A stretch of DNA of 64,000 nucleotides, taken from positions 62,001-126,000 of the forward strand of contig CAVQOI010000005.1 of the NCBI GenBank assembly GCA_963714425.1, given 5' to 3'. Below the pieces are notes generated by a model. It was not told where the DNA came from. It ran no database searches and saw only the letters and a program-made list of their open reading frames with translations. The stretch comes from DATCYX01 sp963714425. GTDB lineage: Bacteria; Chloroflexota; Anaerolineae; Anaerolineales; UBA4823. Positions 25,128 through 34,159 of the stretch are shown in pieces (the first letter of the stretch is position 1; each line of letters starts with the position of its first letter). Position numbers and translations under genes: made by a program.

Positions 25128-25898
25128 ATGTTGGATACTTTGTTCATTGGTTTAGCTGGACTGGTTGCAGGGGGGGTGGTCAACTATCTTTCAGATTATT
25201 TACCGACCAAGCGCAAATTGATTGCTCCAGAGTGCCTGTCGTGTGGGAAAAGGTACGATATTGTGAGCTACCTGTTCTGGCCACGCAGGTGTGCTTCCTG
25301 TAAATCCTCACGCTCAGTGCGTACATGGCTGGTTGAGATCATATATATTGGCGCAGCCATCTGGTTATGGGTCTCCCCCCCCATGAGGATCGGTTTCGTG
25401 GGTGGATTTGTCCTCCTGATATATTTTGGATTGATTGTCGTGATTGATTTCGAGCACCGCTTGATCTTGAACACGACCAGTCTGGTGGGTGCCGGATTGG
25501 GACTGGGCGCGGGGATATGGATGCACGGGCTCAGGGATACGCTGCTCGGGGGAATTGCAGGATTTGGGGCGATGCTTTTTCTGTACTTGTTGGGTGCGCT
25601 ACTGATGGGATGGCTGGCACGCAGAAGGGGAGAAAGCCTTGAAGAGGAGGCCTTAGGGTTTGGGGATGTTAACCTCGGTGGGATTTTGGGACTAGTATTG
25701 GGCTGGCCTGGTATATCGTTGGGTTTGATGATGACCGTGTTGCTGGCTGGGGCTGTAAGCCTGGTTTACATGGCATTTTCTTTGATTACACGTAGTTATC
25801 GCCGCGATTTAGCTATTCCGTATGGCCCATTCCTTGTATCCAGCGCCATCGCTTTGATTTATTTCCGTGATCTTGTGATGGCCTACCTTGGGATGTGA
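25128..25898 (+). CDS. Type IV/Tad prepilin peptidase (A24 family)
   Basis: A polytopic aspartate protease of about 256 residues that cleaves pseudopilin leader peptides at the inner face of the membrane. It has an N-terminal helix, the four-Cys cytosolic loop (ECLSCGKRY and RRCASC), then about six hydrophobic helices holding the catalytic aspartates in VIDFEHRLI and LGFGDVNLGG. The start at ATG 25128 has an AGGA box, and a TTG at 25110 is possible. It is the first gene of a pilus-like locus and could process the following TadE-type proteins or a pilin elsewhere. Confidence 0.88.
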   Translation: MLDTLFIGLAGLVAGGVVNYLSDYLPTKRKLIAPECLSCGKRYDIVSYLFWPRRCASCKSSRSVRTWLVEIIYIGAAIWLWVSPPMRIGFVGGFVLLIYFGLIVVIDFEHRLILNTTSLVGAGLGLGAGIWMHGLRDTLLGGIAGFGAMLFLYLLGALLMGWLARRRGESLEEEALGFGDVNLGGILGLVLGWPGISLGLMMTVLLAGAVSLVYMAFSLITRSYRRDLAIPYGPFLVSSAIALIYFRDLVMAYLGM

Positions 25899-25965
25899 CT
25901 CACGACCTAACAAAACTATGAAGTGATTAGTACTTAAAGAGTATTATTGAATTTTTTTTAAAATG

Positions 25966-25971
25966 TATAAT
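25966..25971 (+). promoter_or_regulatory. -10 box upstream of the TadE/TadG genes
   Basis: A perfect TATAAT lies in a very AT-rich 154-base gap between the prepilin peptidase gene and the TadE-like gene, 81 bases before its start. No clear -35 is seen. Confidence 0.4.
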
Positions 25972-26051
25972 ATTTTTTGAAGGAGATAACATCAAACTGT
26001 TTTAAGTAGCATATCAACTTAGAGCACGGATAAAAAATTGATGCAGTATTT

Positions 26052-26798
26052 ATGATGAATGCATTGCGCAACATTTTGTTGTATTTAAAGAGTAAACGCT
26101 CTGACATGGGACAAAGCTTCGTCGAGCTGGTTTTGGCGTTTCCGGTTGTCCTGCTACTATTGGCTGGGATGGTTGAAATTGGTTTTATTTTCTTTGCCTA
26201 TCTGACTGTGCTGGACCAGACCCGCGAAGCGGCTCGTTTTGCTTCGATCCGTGATTATGAGGAGGGATATGCCACAGTTCTGCCTCCCGCTCCAGGACCC
26301 TGCCCGGCCGAACCGGGTGATTATCCCACTAGCGATTACTGCGATGCCTGTCGGGATGAATTTTTGGACTATTTCTATGATTCAGCTTGTTTTTTCATTG
26401 ACCCTGATCTGAACCCTTATACGACGTTTCAGGCCTCGAATTTTGATGACGTAGCCATCTCGGTTTTTACGGTGAATGACGACCATGTAAGCAATCGCTG
26501 GCCGGATAACGCCTACGATGTGTGGTCTTTGAATGCTGATAACTGGATGAAAGATTGTGAGGGCAATGTAGTGGCGACCGAGCCGTTTATCACAAACGCT
26601 GAGCTTGAAGCGATGTTTGTTGCAAGCGCACCGGAGGACCGTGGGCTCGTTATGGTCGAAGGCTATTACTGTTATCATTTGCTGCTTAATCTTCCTATCA
26701 TCTCCCAGTTCGTTACAACACCCATCCGCATCCATGCATACACGATAATGCCTGCTGGCGAAGCCGTCCCGACACCAACTCCGATCACGTCTCCCTGA
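26052..26798 (+). CDS. TadE-like pseudopilin
   Basis: 248 residues. A short basic N-terminus is followed by the TadE signature (GQSFVELVLAFPVVLLLLAGMVEIGFIFFAYL, about residues 20-51), then DQTREAARFASIRD. The remainder is extracytoplasmic with six or more Cys (for example CDACRDEF) and ends in a PTPTPITSP tail. TadE-type proteins are minor pilins of Flp/Tad pili with a single N-terminal helix. Followed after 15 bases by the vWA TadG-like gene. The ribosome site before the ATG is poor. Confidence 0.8.
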   Translation: MMNALRNILLYLKSKRSDMGQSFVELVLAFPVVLLLLAGMVEIGFIFFAYLTVLDQTREAARFASIRDYEEGYATVLPPAPGPCPAEPGDYPTSDYCDACRDEFLDYFYDSACFFIDPDLNPYTTFQASNFDDVAISVFTVNDDHVSNRWPDNAYDVWSLNADNWMKDCEGNVVATEPFITNAELEAMFVASAPEDRGLVMVEGYYCYHLLLNLPIISQFVTTPIRIHAYTIMPAGEAVPTPTPITSP

Positions 26799-26813
26799 TG
26801 AGCGAGTATAGCT

Positions 26814-28547
26814 ATGAAGTGGTTTAAATTCCGCAATCAATATAAAGAACATCCCGGTCAGGCGCTGATTATTATCGCCCTGTCTTTCGTGGCTCTCTTA
26901 GCTTTCGTTGGCCTGGTTACTGATGTAGGCTCGCTGTATATCACCTATACACAATTGAAGAGAGCGGTAGATGCAGGCGCCGTGGCAGCCGCCAATAATA
27001 TCAAGAACCCCCAGGAAACAGAATATGAGCGCAAACAAAACGTCACCAGGGCTGCATGGGAAATGCTCGTATTTCACGACGTCAAGAATGTTGCCAGCCT
27101 GACGGTGTTCCTATGCACAGACACAGGTTTGCCGGCCTCGTTTGATGAGATGTGTCCGGATACCAGCGCCGGGGATATGCCACGCAAGCTGGCTTACGTC
27201 CAGGCCACGCAGGACTCGCCTGTATATTTCTTGCGACTGTTCGGGGTAGAGGCGATTCCATTTACGACCAGCTCAGTCGGCGAAGCTGCGACTGTGGATT
27301 TAGTGCTGGTATTCGATACATCCGAATCTATGGGCGATGGATCACCGGGTTTCGATCCACGCAATTTTAATCCAGGAGCATGTAACGCTGCAAATAACTG
27401 CCAGCCGCTGCGGGATGCGAAAGACGCGGCAAAGAGCTTGATCCGATTGTTATTCGATGGTTACGATCAAGTATCGATCGTAAGCTTTGACTATGACGCT
27501 GAGGTAGAATTTGCATTGGCTTCAAATATTGGTGATGATGACGGCGATTACGATGGCGACGCATTTGATGCGATTGATCACTACGTCGAGCTGCACGACG
27601 ACCCGCCAGCAGCCAAGCTGCCCTGGACGAGCTGGAGCCCAAATGGGGGATACCGGGTGTTCAACCCAATTTGGCCAGAAGACCGGGATGGGGATGGGCA
27701 CGACGAAGACCCTGGCGCACCCTGTGTTGACCTGGTCGATAACAATGACCCACTGGTCTTTGAACCGGATTTGTGGGATGACAGCTCTGGCGATCCTTGC
27801 GACCGGGACGACATCCTGGATGCCTTCGATTGGGACGGCGATGGCCAGCATTACGACCCTGTTGATGGCTCGGGGGATGGAGATGATGATCACGACCCAA
27901 CCCCAGGAACCTGGGAAGATACAGCCCTGCTCTCGACCTGTTCAGGTTGCGGTATCCGCATGGGAACGAATGTGTTGAGAGCTCATGGGCGCTCAAACAG
28001 CCTGTGGGTGATGGTCTTTCTCTCAGACGGCGTCGCCAACATGAGCGATCTGCCTGCGACAAATCCTGACATTCCTTCCTCCTTCAGATATGGTTTCTGC
28101 GGCGATGATCCACCTACCTCCTTCTGGAGGACGTATTGTGTGGATCGCAATATCTCGCCTACCGATGGGCGACGCTGCATCGATGCGGCTAGCGGGACTT
28201 GCCCACCTGGAGTAGCCCACACAACCGCCAGCGGCCCGTACAGCGGTGAAGATTATGCCTATGATATGGTTGACGAAGCCGGTTTGCTCGAATCGACTAA
28301 TCCGAACGAGCCATTGGGCGAAAACATCATCCTGTATTCGATCGGCTTGGGTTCTGCATCTGCGGGGGAGTCGCTGTTGCGTTACATGGGAAATGTAGGC
28401 GATGAGGGTTCTCGTGCGAACGACCAGTGCGCCTCAGCGCCCCCGCTGCGGGCTTGTGGCAATTATTACTATGCACCTTCTGCATCGTATCTAAACCAGA
28501 TCTTCGAGAGCATCGCCAACCGGATCTTCACCAAGATCAGCCGGTGA
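26814..28547 (+). CDS. TadG-like protein with von Willebrand A domain and Asp-rich insert
   Basis: A 577-residue surface protein. The N-terminal helix (QALIIIALSFVALLAFVGLVTDVGSLY) and VDAGAVAAAN repeat the Flp-pilus TadG pattern. A vWA domain starts at about residue 164 with a complete MIDAS first motif (Asp168-x-Ser170-x-Ser172) and continues with VMVFLSDGVANMSD. Between them, residues about 240-362 hold an acidic insert with runs such as DWDGDGQHYDP and DGSGDGDDDHDP resembling calcium-binding thrombospondin type 3 loops. An adhesive, metal-dependent role at the cell surface or pilus is inferred. It lies between two TadE-type genes in one probable operon. Confidence 0.82.
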   Translation: MKWFKFRNQYKEHPGQALIIIALSFVALLAFVGLVTDVGSLYITYTQLKRAVDAGAVAAANNIKNPQETEYERKQNVTRAAWEMLVFHDVKNVASLTVFLCTDTGLPASFDEMCPDTSAGDMPRKLAYVQATQDSPVYFLRLFGVEAIPFTTSSVGEAATVDLVLVFDTSESMGDGSPGFDPRNFNPGACNAANNCQPLRDAKDAAKSLIRLLFDGYDQVSIVSFDYDAEVEFALASNIGDDDGDYDGDAFDAIDHYVELHDDPPAAKLPWTSWSPNGGYRVFNPIWPEDRDGDGHDEDPGAPCVDLVDNNDPLVFEPDLWDDSSGDPCDRDDILDAFDWDGDGQHYDPVDGSGDGDDDHDPTPGTWEDTALLSTCSGCGIRMGTNVLRAHGRSNSLWVMVFLSDGVANMSDLPATNPDIPSSFRYGFCGDDPPTSFWRTYCVDRNISPTDGRRCIDAASGTCPPGVAHTTASGPYSGEDYAYDMVDEAGLLESTNPNEPLGENIILYSIGLGSASAGESLLRYMGNVGDEGSRANDQCASAPPLRACGNYYYAPSASYLNQIFESIANRIFTKISR

Positions 28548-28564
28548 GGGTCGGGAGGGGTATT

Positions 28565-31189
28565 ATGTTGAGAAATTATCTCCGCAAACGATCGAAGAAG
28601 AAAGGGCAAGCAATCCTGGAGTTTGCGCTCGCCCTGCCGGTCCTGTTATTAATCCTGTTTGGCGTCATCGAGTTTGGGCGCCTGGTGCAAGCCTGGATGA
28701 CCGTGCAAAATGCAGCCCGGTTTGGATTGCGCTATGCGGTCACTGGTGAGTTCTACTCGCGCTACTGCGCTGAAGCAGCCGTAGCCCTGGGCCTTGAGGC
28801 CGAGGATACTCATGATGGCGACCCGGCAGGTGATTGTGTGGTGCCGGATAATGTTACTGACGCTCGCCAGCTCAGCGAGCAATTGGTGGACTGGGCGCGC
28901 CTGCCATCCATCCGGGATAACGGCCGCGTTGGAGCGGCAGGAATCTGGCTGGACGAAGACCCATCTGTGATAGGCAGCTACTTGGCTTATCTAGCAAGCC
29001 ATGATTTTATCGACTTGGGAAATCCTATTGCGAGAGGTTATTTCCACATTACCGTATGCAGCAACCGCGATCGTGACCACAACGGCGCAGCGGATTTTGC
29101 CAAGGATGAGACGACCGATCCGGTTACATGTTACGACCTTCCGAACGATGTCTATATGGACGATGCGGGTGGTCCTGGGGACCGCGTGCGAGTCATTGTC
29201 ACTTACATGCACCCGGTCATCCTGCCGTTTATCAACAACATCTGGCCTGAGCTGCCGCTGACTGCCTGGAGGGAAGGCATTGTCGAGAAATTCCGCACGT
29301 CACGCGTGAGCGGTTTAGGCAGCCAGATTATCGACATCCCAACGCGCACGCTTGTCCCACCCACACCGACAGAGACAGCGACAGAAGAGCCACCGACCGA
29401 GACACCGACGCCAACAGTAGACGGCTACATCTACATCCACCCCAACACCAACGGCAACTGCCGACTGCAGCTTTTATGATATTGGTCGAATTTGAGTTCT
29501 TGAATGGCGAAGCGCATCCCAATTACGCTCAGCTGGCCATCGCTGTTATCAATAACTCTCCTGTCGATGTGGGCATGCAAAGCATGATAATCGATTGGAG
29601 CTACGCCGAGCAGCTGGGCGTCATGCTGAATTACCGGAACCTGTTGATGGACTGGATCAAATGGACCAATAACTACGCCTGGGGTGGCATCGCAGAAGGC
29701 GCTAGACCCGAATGACTACGATTCGCCCACCGATGTGCTGTCCGACGGCGTAGGGTCATGGCAAGGCCCACTTTTCCTGCCTTCGTACTCAAGCGACTCG
29801 GTGACCTTCGACCTGGATAATAACTGGAATACGTTTGAAACCGATGGCCAGGTGATCCCCAGCGATTTTGGTATCTCGATCATGCTCGATAATGGCTGCC
29901 CGCTGGACCGCCCAGCGCGCCTGCGTCCCCTGCCGGCACCCAACTGTGACCTGTATACGATGGGTGATTTTAGCATGCTTGATTCAGGAAACCTGCAGAT
30001 GTCGGTAAACAATGGCGACCATGTACTCGGCTAACCTCACGCGGATTGAATTTAATTGGGACAATGCGGAACGCTTGTATGAAACCTTTGGCGATACAAC
30101 GCTGCGTACAGATCGGTTATATTACAGTACATCAGGCGGGACGACGGTTTGGGGGGCTAGCTCGAGTTCGAATGATTATGATTCAACGACGGATACAAGC
30201 GTGGATTCACCATGGGACTGGATTGGTCCACAAGCCTTCAACTCAGGTACGTCGTATATATTCCGTGTAGACATGGATAAGAATTCAGAATCCCCTGCAA
30301 ACTATATGTTGCAGGATGGCCTGATTCCGGCAGATTTTGGGGTCACTTTTGAGTTCGACAATGGATGCCTGCTTGTGCGCACGCCAGTTCCTCGGACTAT
30401 CGCAACGCCTACCCCAAGCTGTGACCTGATTTACTCCAACCTCGTGCGAATTAACGGGGACGACTTTGAGATCCGAGTACGAAATGATAACCGGGCATCT
30501 GCCTACCTGACATATTCAACGCTCACCTGGCCCAGCCACTGGTCGGCTAGCATGTTTGTGGACTATTTCACTTTCCAGGGCAACCGCTATTTCGACATCA
30601 ATACATATAGCTCACCGGTCTCCTCGGCCGCGCCGAATATCGAGTTGCCAGGCAATATGACCCAGCGCTTGTGGGAAGTGGATTTTGGGAATTTCCCGCT
30701 CATCATACACCTCAACGGGTTGCTTCACAGGCAATCTCACCTTTAGCTTTAGTGGGCTTAATTGCCCCGTGAACGATGAAATCTGTATCGTTCCTACTGC
30801 TCACGGTTACCCTGACGCCCACGCCAACGATTACACCAACGCCTACCAGGACACCCACGAGGACACTTACACCCACGCGCACGCTCTCACCAACGGTAAC
30901 AAGGACGCCCACGATAACCCTGACACCCACGCGCACGCTTACGCCTACTCGCACGCTGACACCTACGATCACACCTACGCGAACCCTGGTGCCCACGAAC
31001 ACACGTACCGAAGCGCCATTGCCAACACCCACGGCAACGAGAACGCCTACCATGACGGCGACCCGCACCAACACACCGGTGATTTCGCCTACATCACCCC
31101 CTACCGCGACGCGGACGCCAGTGCCAAATACGCCCACACCCACCATGACACCCTGCCTGACCCCACCAGATCTGGGCGGTTGTCAATAG
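28565..31189 (+). pseudogene. Large TadE-type surface protein with three Cys-bounded repeats and Thr-Pro stalk, frame broken six times
   Basis: The intact first part (28565-29420) is a TadE pseudopilin (KKGQAILEFALALPVLLLILFG, then FGRLVQAWMTVQNAARFGLRY). Continuing across frames gives a coherent protein of about 870 residues. A TPTPT linker is followed by three beta-rich repeats of about 110-180 residues, each starting with Asp/Asn/Ser-Cys (DCSFYDIG, NCDLYTMG, SCDLIYSN) and ending at a second Cys (LDNGCPL, FDNGCLL, LNCPVN). A 130-residue TPTRTLTPTRT-type stalk then ends in DLGGCQ. Each frame change needs one base removed, at about 29418, 29491, 29704, 30025, 30696 and 30800. Six such shifts restore the original frame. 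GGGAGGGG precedes the ATG. Either the gene is decayed or the consensus has insertions. Confidence 0.75.
30806..31180 (+). repeat. Thr-Pro codon repeat (stalk of the TadE-type protein)
   Basis: An imperfect tandem repeat of ACG CCC ACG and ACC CCT ACG type units coding for TPT, TRT and TLT in the plus-strand frame that starts at 30776. It is coding low-complexity DNA that also leaves other frames open. It has no spacer structure. Confidence 0.8.
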
Positions 31190-31201
31190 GCATCACGATC
31201 G

Positions 31202-31240
31202 AGGCAGGTAGAGAGATGTCTTCTCTCTACCTGCCTTTAT
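31202..31240 (+). terminator. Intrinsic terminator of the pilus-like locus
   Basis: AGGCAGGTAGAGAGA (31202-31216) pairs perfectly over 15 bases with TCTCTCTACCTGCCT (31222-31236), loop TGTCT, then TTATTTTA. It closes the rightward 25-31 kb transcript. Confidence 0.92.
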
Positions 31241-31362
31241 TTTAAGTTGATACTGAAAAGATAGTTGCGGTGAGCACGAAGACTTACAACAGAGAATGTT
31301 CTTGTTGTCGTTGCAGGGAGTTGTCTCGCGGGGATTGATGGGGGGACGGCTATCAATCCTGA

Positions 31363-32286
31363 TTATGCTGTGGCTTGCTTTTCGCCTCGACCGAACCAGC
31401 TCTGCCACTCGCGTTTTTCCCAAACGACCAGGAATGGCGCAGCAATGAAAATTGATGAATATGTGCCGCTGAAGAGGCCTACGAGCAGGATAACGGCAAA
31501 TTCGCGCAGGGTGATCCCACCGAACAATGCCAGAGCGAGCAGCATAAATTCAACGGTCATTAACTGGGTATTGATGGAGCGCTGAAGGGTCTGGATAATG
31601 GAATGGTTTACAAGCGTCTCAAAATCCAGCCGGCGAAAGATACGACTGTTCTCACGAACACGATCGAAAACAACGATTTTGTCCTGGACTGAGAAGCCAA
31701 TCACCGTTAAAACTGCAGTCAAATACAGCGAATCGATCTGCCATCCCCAGAAGTGTCCCCCAATGGCGCCCAGGCTGACGACGATGGCGACATCATGTGT
31801 CATGGCGATGATCGCGCAGATGCCATAACGCAGAGCATGCTCCACCCCGCGAAATGCGTAGGTCATATAGAGTACAACGAACAAAGCTGCTACACCTACT
31901 GCCAGCGTAGCATTACGAGCGACTTCTTGACCAACCGTCGGACCAACGCTGTCCAATTTGAGCACAGTGACATCCTGCTCGAAACGGCTTTTGAGTGCAT
32001 CTACAACCTGGCTGCGAATCGAGTCGTCCAAAAAAGTTGAGCGAGCAACGACAGTGCCTTCGCCGGTTGTCTGGACCACCACGTTGTCCACGCCGAGGTC
32101 TTCATACACAGAAATGACTTCAGCTGGTTCAGGAGTTTGCGTTTCAAACCGCACCTCTAACAGCGTACCGCCGGTAAAATCGATCGAAAGGGGGAAGCCT
32201 TTCATTGCCAGCACGATGAGACCGGGAATGATAATAAGAAGCGAGAGTGCAAAAAAGTAATAGCGCTTACCGAGCAGGTTGATCAT
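31363..32286 (-). CDS. secF: Protein translocase subunit SecF
   Basis: A six-helix RND-type membrane protein that with SecD uses the ion gradient to assist late Sec export. The 307 residues begin KRYYFFALSLLIIIPGL, with the IDFTGGTLLEVRF periplasmic entry motif, then VGVAALFVVLYMTYAFRG, GFSVQDKIVVFDRVREN and RSINTQLMT. It starts 11 bases after the secD stop, so they form one operon. Confidence 0.95.
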   Translation of the reverse strand: MINLLGKRYYFFALSLLIIIPGLIVLAMKGFPLSIDFTGGTLLEVRFETQTPEPAEVISVYEDLGVDNVVVQTTGEGTVVARSTFLDDSIRSQVVDALKSRFEQDVTVLKLDSVGPTVGQEVARNATLAVGVAALFVVLYMTYAFRGVEHALRYGICAIIAMTHDVAIVVSLGAIGGHFWGWQIDSLYLTAVLTVIGFSVQDKIVVFDRVRENSRIFRRLDFETLVNHSIIQTLQRSINTQLMTVEFMLLALALFGGITLREFAVILLVGLFSGTYSSIFIAAPFLVVWEKREWQSWFGRGEKQATA

Positions 32287-32297
32287 CGCATGATCCT

Positions 32298-33662
32298 TTA
32301 GACGCCGAACCAGCGCCCTAAATTTTCCGGCTTGAAATTATCTAATACGAGAGCGAGGACTGTGCGAGTGACTACGATCGCACTGAACAAGCTCACGCCG
32401 ACGCCCATGGCAAGCGTGAGGGAAAAACCTTTCACTATCGTTGCCCCGAAGCTATTCCCAAACCAGAAGAGAATGGCACATGTGATCAATGTGGCGATAT
32501 TCGAATCTCGGATGGAAGGCCAGGCGCGATCCCAGCCGAGCTTGACCGACTGGCGTAGCGTTTGTCCGGCTCGCAGTTCTTCTTTCAAGCGTTCGAAGAT
32601 CAGGATATTAGCGTCCAATGCGCTGCCCGTACTGAGGAGGAAGCCGGCGATACCTGGCAGCGTAAGCGTGATTGGGATAAAGCGGAAAAGCGCAAATGCC
32701 ACGAGAGCATATACTAGGATGGAGAATATGGCGACCAGTCCGGGCAAACGGTAATAAAGGCCCATGAAAAGCACGACAATGGAGATTCCCACAATGCCTG
32801 CGAGCAAGCTCTTCCGGAGCGAGTCCTGCCCGAGAGTCGGCCCGACGGTGCGAGTTTCGACAATCTTGAGCGGGATGGGGAGCGAGCCGTAGCGAAGCTG
32901 GACTGCCAGGGCGTTAGCGCTCTCAAGCGTGAAATTCCCCTGGACTACTCCCTGCCCATCGGTGATGGGTTGCTGGATCGTCGGTGTAGATATCACTTCC
33001 TTGTCCAGGATGATAGCCAGGATATTCCCCACATTGGCGCTTGTATAATCTCGAAAAATTTGGGCTCCGTCTGGTGTGAGTTCGAACGCGACTTCAGGTT
33101 CTGTAGTAAGCTGGGCGCTGGTCACCGAAACAGATTTCAGGGCTGCTCCGGTCATGACTGTGTGGAATACTTGCGTTTGCAATGTTCCTGTGGGCGTTTG
33201 AGTTGGATCTGCAGGTAGTTGAGCTGCAAAATCTGTCTGTATTTTTTGTCCAATCAGGGAAATGGCATCTGTTTGTGAAATAGTGCTGAAATCGACGAAC
33301 TCCAACAAGCCGGTTTCCTTGAGGGTCGCCAAGGCTGTCTCCGGGTCCGTCTCACCTGGAATTTCGACGACGATACGTCGATCGCCAGCCTGTTGCACCA
33401 AGGCTTCTGTGACCCCCAACCCGTTTACACGGTTTTCAACAATCGCTCGGGCAGTTTGCATGGTCTCTGCCTCAACCGTTTGGTCTGCAGGGATGTCTGC
33501 TTCAAGAAGCGCCTGTACTCCGCCCACAAGATCCAGTCCGAGACGGGTCTCAAATGTGCGATTAAAGCCAGGGATACGCGGCGTGTTCGGGACATCGATC
33601 CATAGAGCGATAACGATGATGAGAACAATCAGGATGATGGTGAATGTTTGCCTTTGCTGCAT
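32298..33662 (-). CDS. secD: Protein translocase subunit SecD
   Basis: The larger RND-type partner of SecF. From the chosen ATG (TGGAGG upstream) the protein has 454 residues: a first helix (FTIILIVLIIVIALWIDVP), LGLDLVGGVQALLEAD, the large extracytoplasmic P1 domain (VENRVNGLGVTEALVQ, RIVVEIPG), LRYGSLPIPLKIVE, and five C-terminal helices with LTLPGIAGFLLSTGSALDANILIFERLKEEL. The longest open frame begins 58 codons earlier, but that part has no homology. Confidence 0.95.
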   Translation of the reverse strand: MQQRQTFTIILIVLIIVIALWIDVPNTPRIPGFNRTFETRLGLDLVGGVQALLEADIPADQTVEAETMQTARAIVENRVNGLGVTEALVQQAGDRRIVVEIPGETDPETALATLKETGLLEFVDFSTISQTDAISLIGQKIQTDFAAQLPADPTQTPTGTLQTQVFHTVMTGAALKSVSVTSAQLTTEPEVAFELTPDGAQIFRDYTSANVGNILAIILDKEVISTPTIQQPITDGQGVVQGNFTLESANALAVQLRYGSLPIPLKIVETRTVGPTLGQDSLRKSLLAGIVGISIVVLFMGLYYRLPGLVAIFSILVYALVAFALFRFIPITLTLPGIAGFLLSTGSALDANILIFERLKEELRAGQTLRQSVKLGWDRAWPSIRDSNIATLITCAILFWFGNSFGATIVKGFSLTLAMGVGVSLFSAIVVTRTVLALVLDNFKPENLGRWFGV

Positions 33663-33798
33663 TACGCTTTTCCGCCTCCAGTACTCAAGCAAATGCCAGC
33701 CGCTATTCCGATTCACCCAGGCGTGGGCTGGCAAAAAGGCATTATACCCCCATTCAGCTTGGATGTCCAATTTATTGGAGAACGTGAATCCGATGCGG

Positions 33799-34149
33799 TT
33801 AGCCAGGAGAATCCAGGTACGACAAGGCTCGGGCAAGGACCTGATCTGTTGTGAGCGTGCTCGTATCGATCGTCAGGTGTGCGTGCTGGCGGGCATGGCG
33901 CAGCCGGTGAAGTTGCTCTGCGTACTCTGCGTATGTCCAGTCAAGATGACGCCTATCCATGGTTAGCTGGAAGGCTACTTCTAAGTAGATCAGGATATCC
34001 GGGTGGGTAAGGCGTTCCCACATATATGGGACATAGGAGTGTTCTTGGGCGATGGGTTTGGCATTGAAACCGTGATCACGCAAACCTTGAACCAAGGTTG
34101 TTTTGCCGGCGGCGCAAGTGCCAACTACGCCGATCAGGATAGGGGTCAT
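33799..34149 (-). CDS. Small P-loop NTPase, kinase-like
   Basis: 116 residues that open with a strand and a Walker A motif (IGVVGTCAAGKTTL, about residues 6-19), followed by HPDILIYLEVAFQLTMDRR, which could hold a catalytic Asp/Arg lid. It resembles a shortened adenylate-kinase or shikimate-kinase fold such as those annotated only as AAA-family or nucleoside kinase-like. It sits 10 bases downstream of the SpoIIE-type phosphatase gene on the same strand. No substrate can be inferred. Confidence 0.65.
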   Translation of the reverse strand: MTPILIGVVGTCAAGKTTLVQGLRDHGFNAKPIAQEHSYVPYMWERLTHPDILIYLEVAFQLTMDRRHLDWTYAEYAEQLHRLRHARQHAHLTIDTSTLTTDQVLARALSYLDSPG

Positions 34150-34159
34150 GATAAACGTA

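Noticed and set aside
27661..28062. Minus-strand frames of 77-133 residues under the vWA gene
   Set aside because: They are antisense shadows of Asp-rich GAC/GAT codons, with no ribosome site and no protein-like composition.
30776..31189. CRISPR-like or satellite repeat
   Set aside because: The periodicity comes from Thr and Pro codons (ACN CCN) of a protein stalk. There are no uniform repeats separated by unique spacers.
30685..31245. 186-residue His/Asn/Ala-rich reading frame
   Set aside because: It starts as a genuine segment of the TadE-type protein but from about 30800 on is an off-frame reading of the Thr-Pro repeat.
31332..31359. Terminator after secF
   Set aside because: GGATTGAT/ATCAATCC can pair, but no T-tract follows on the minus strand and the stem is only eight pairs.
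33663..33836. 58-residue N-terminal extension of SecD
   Set aside because: No homology, overlaps the end of the P-loop gene, and a TGGAGG site marks the internal ATG.
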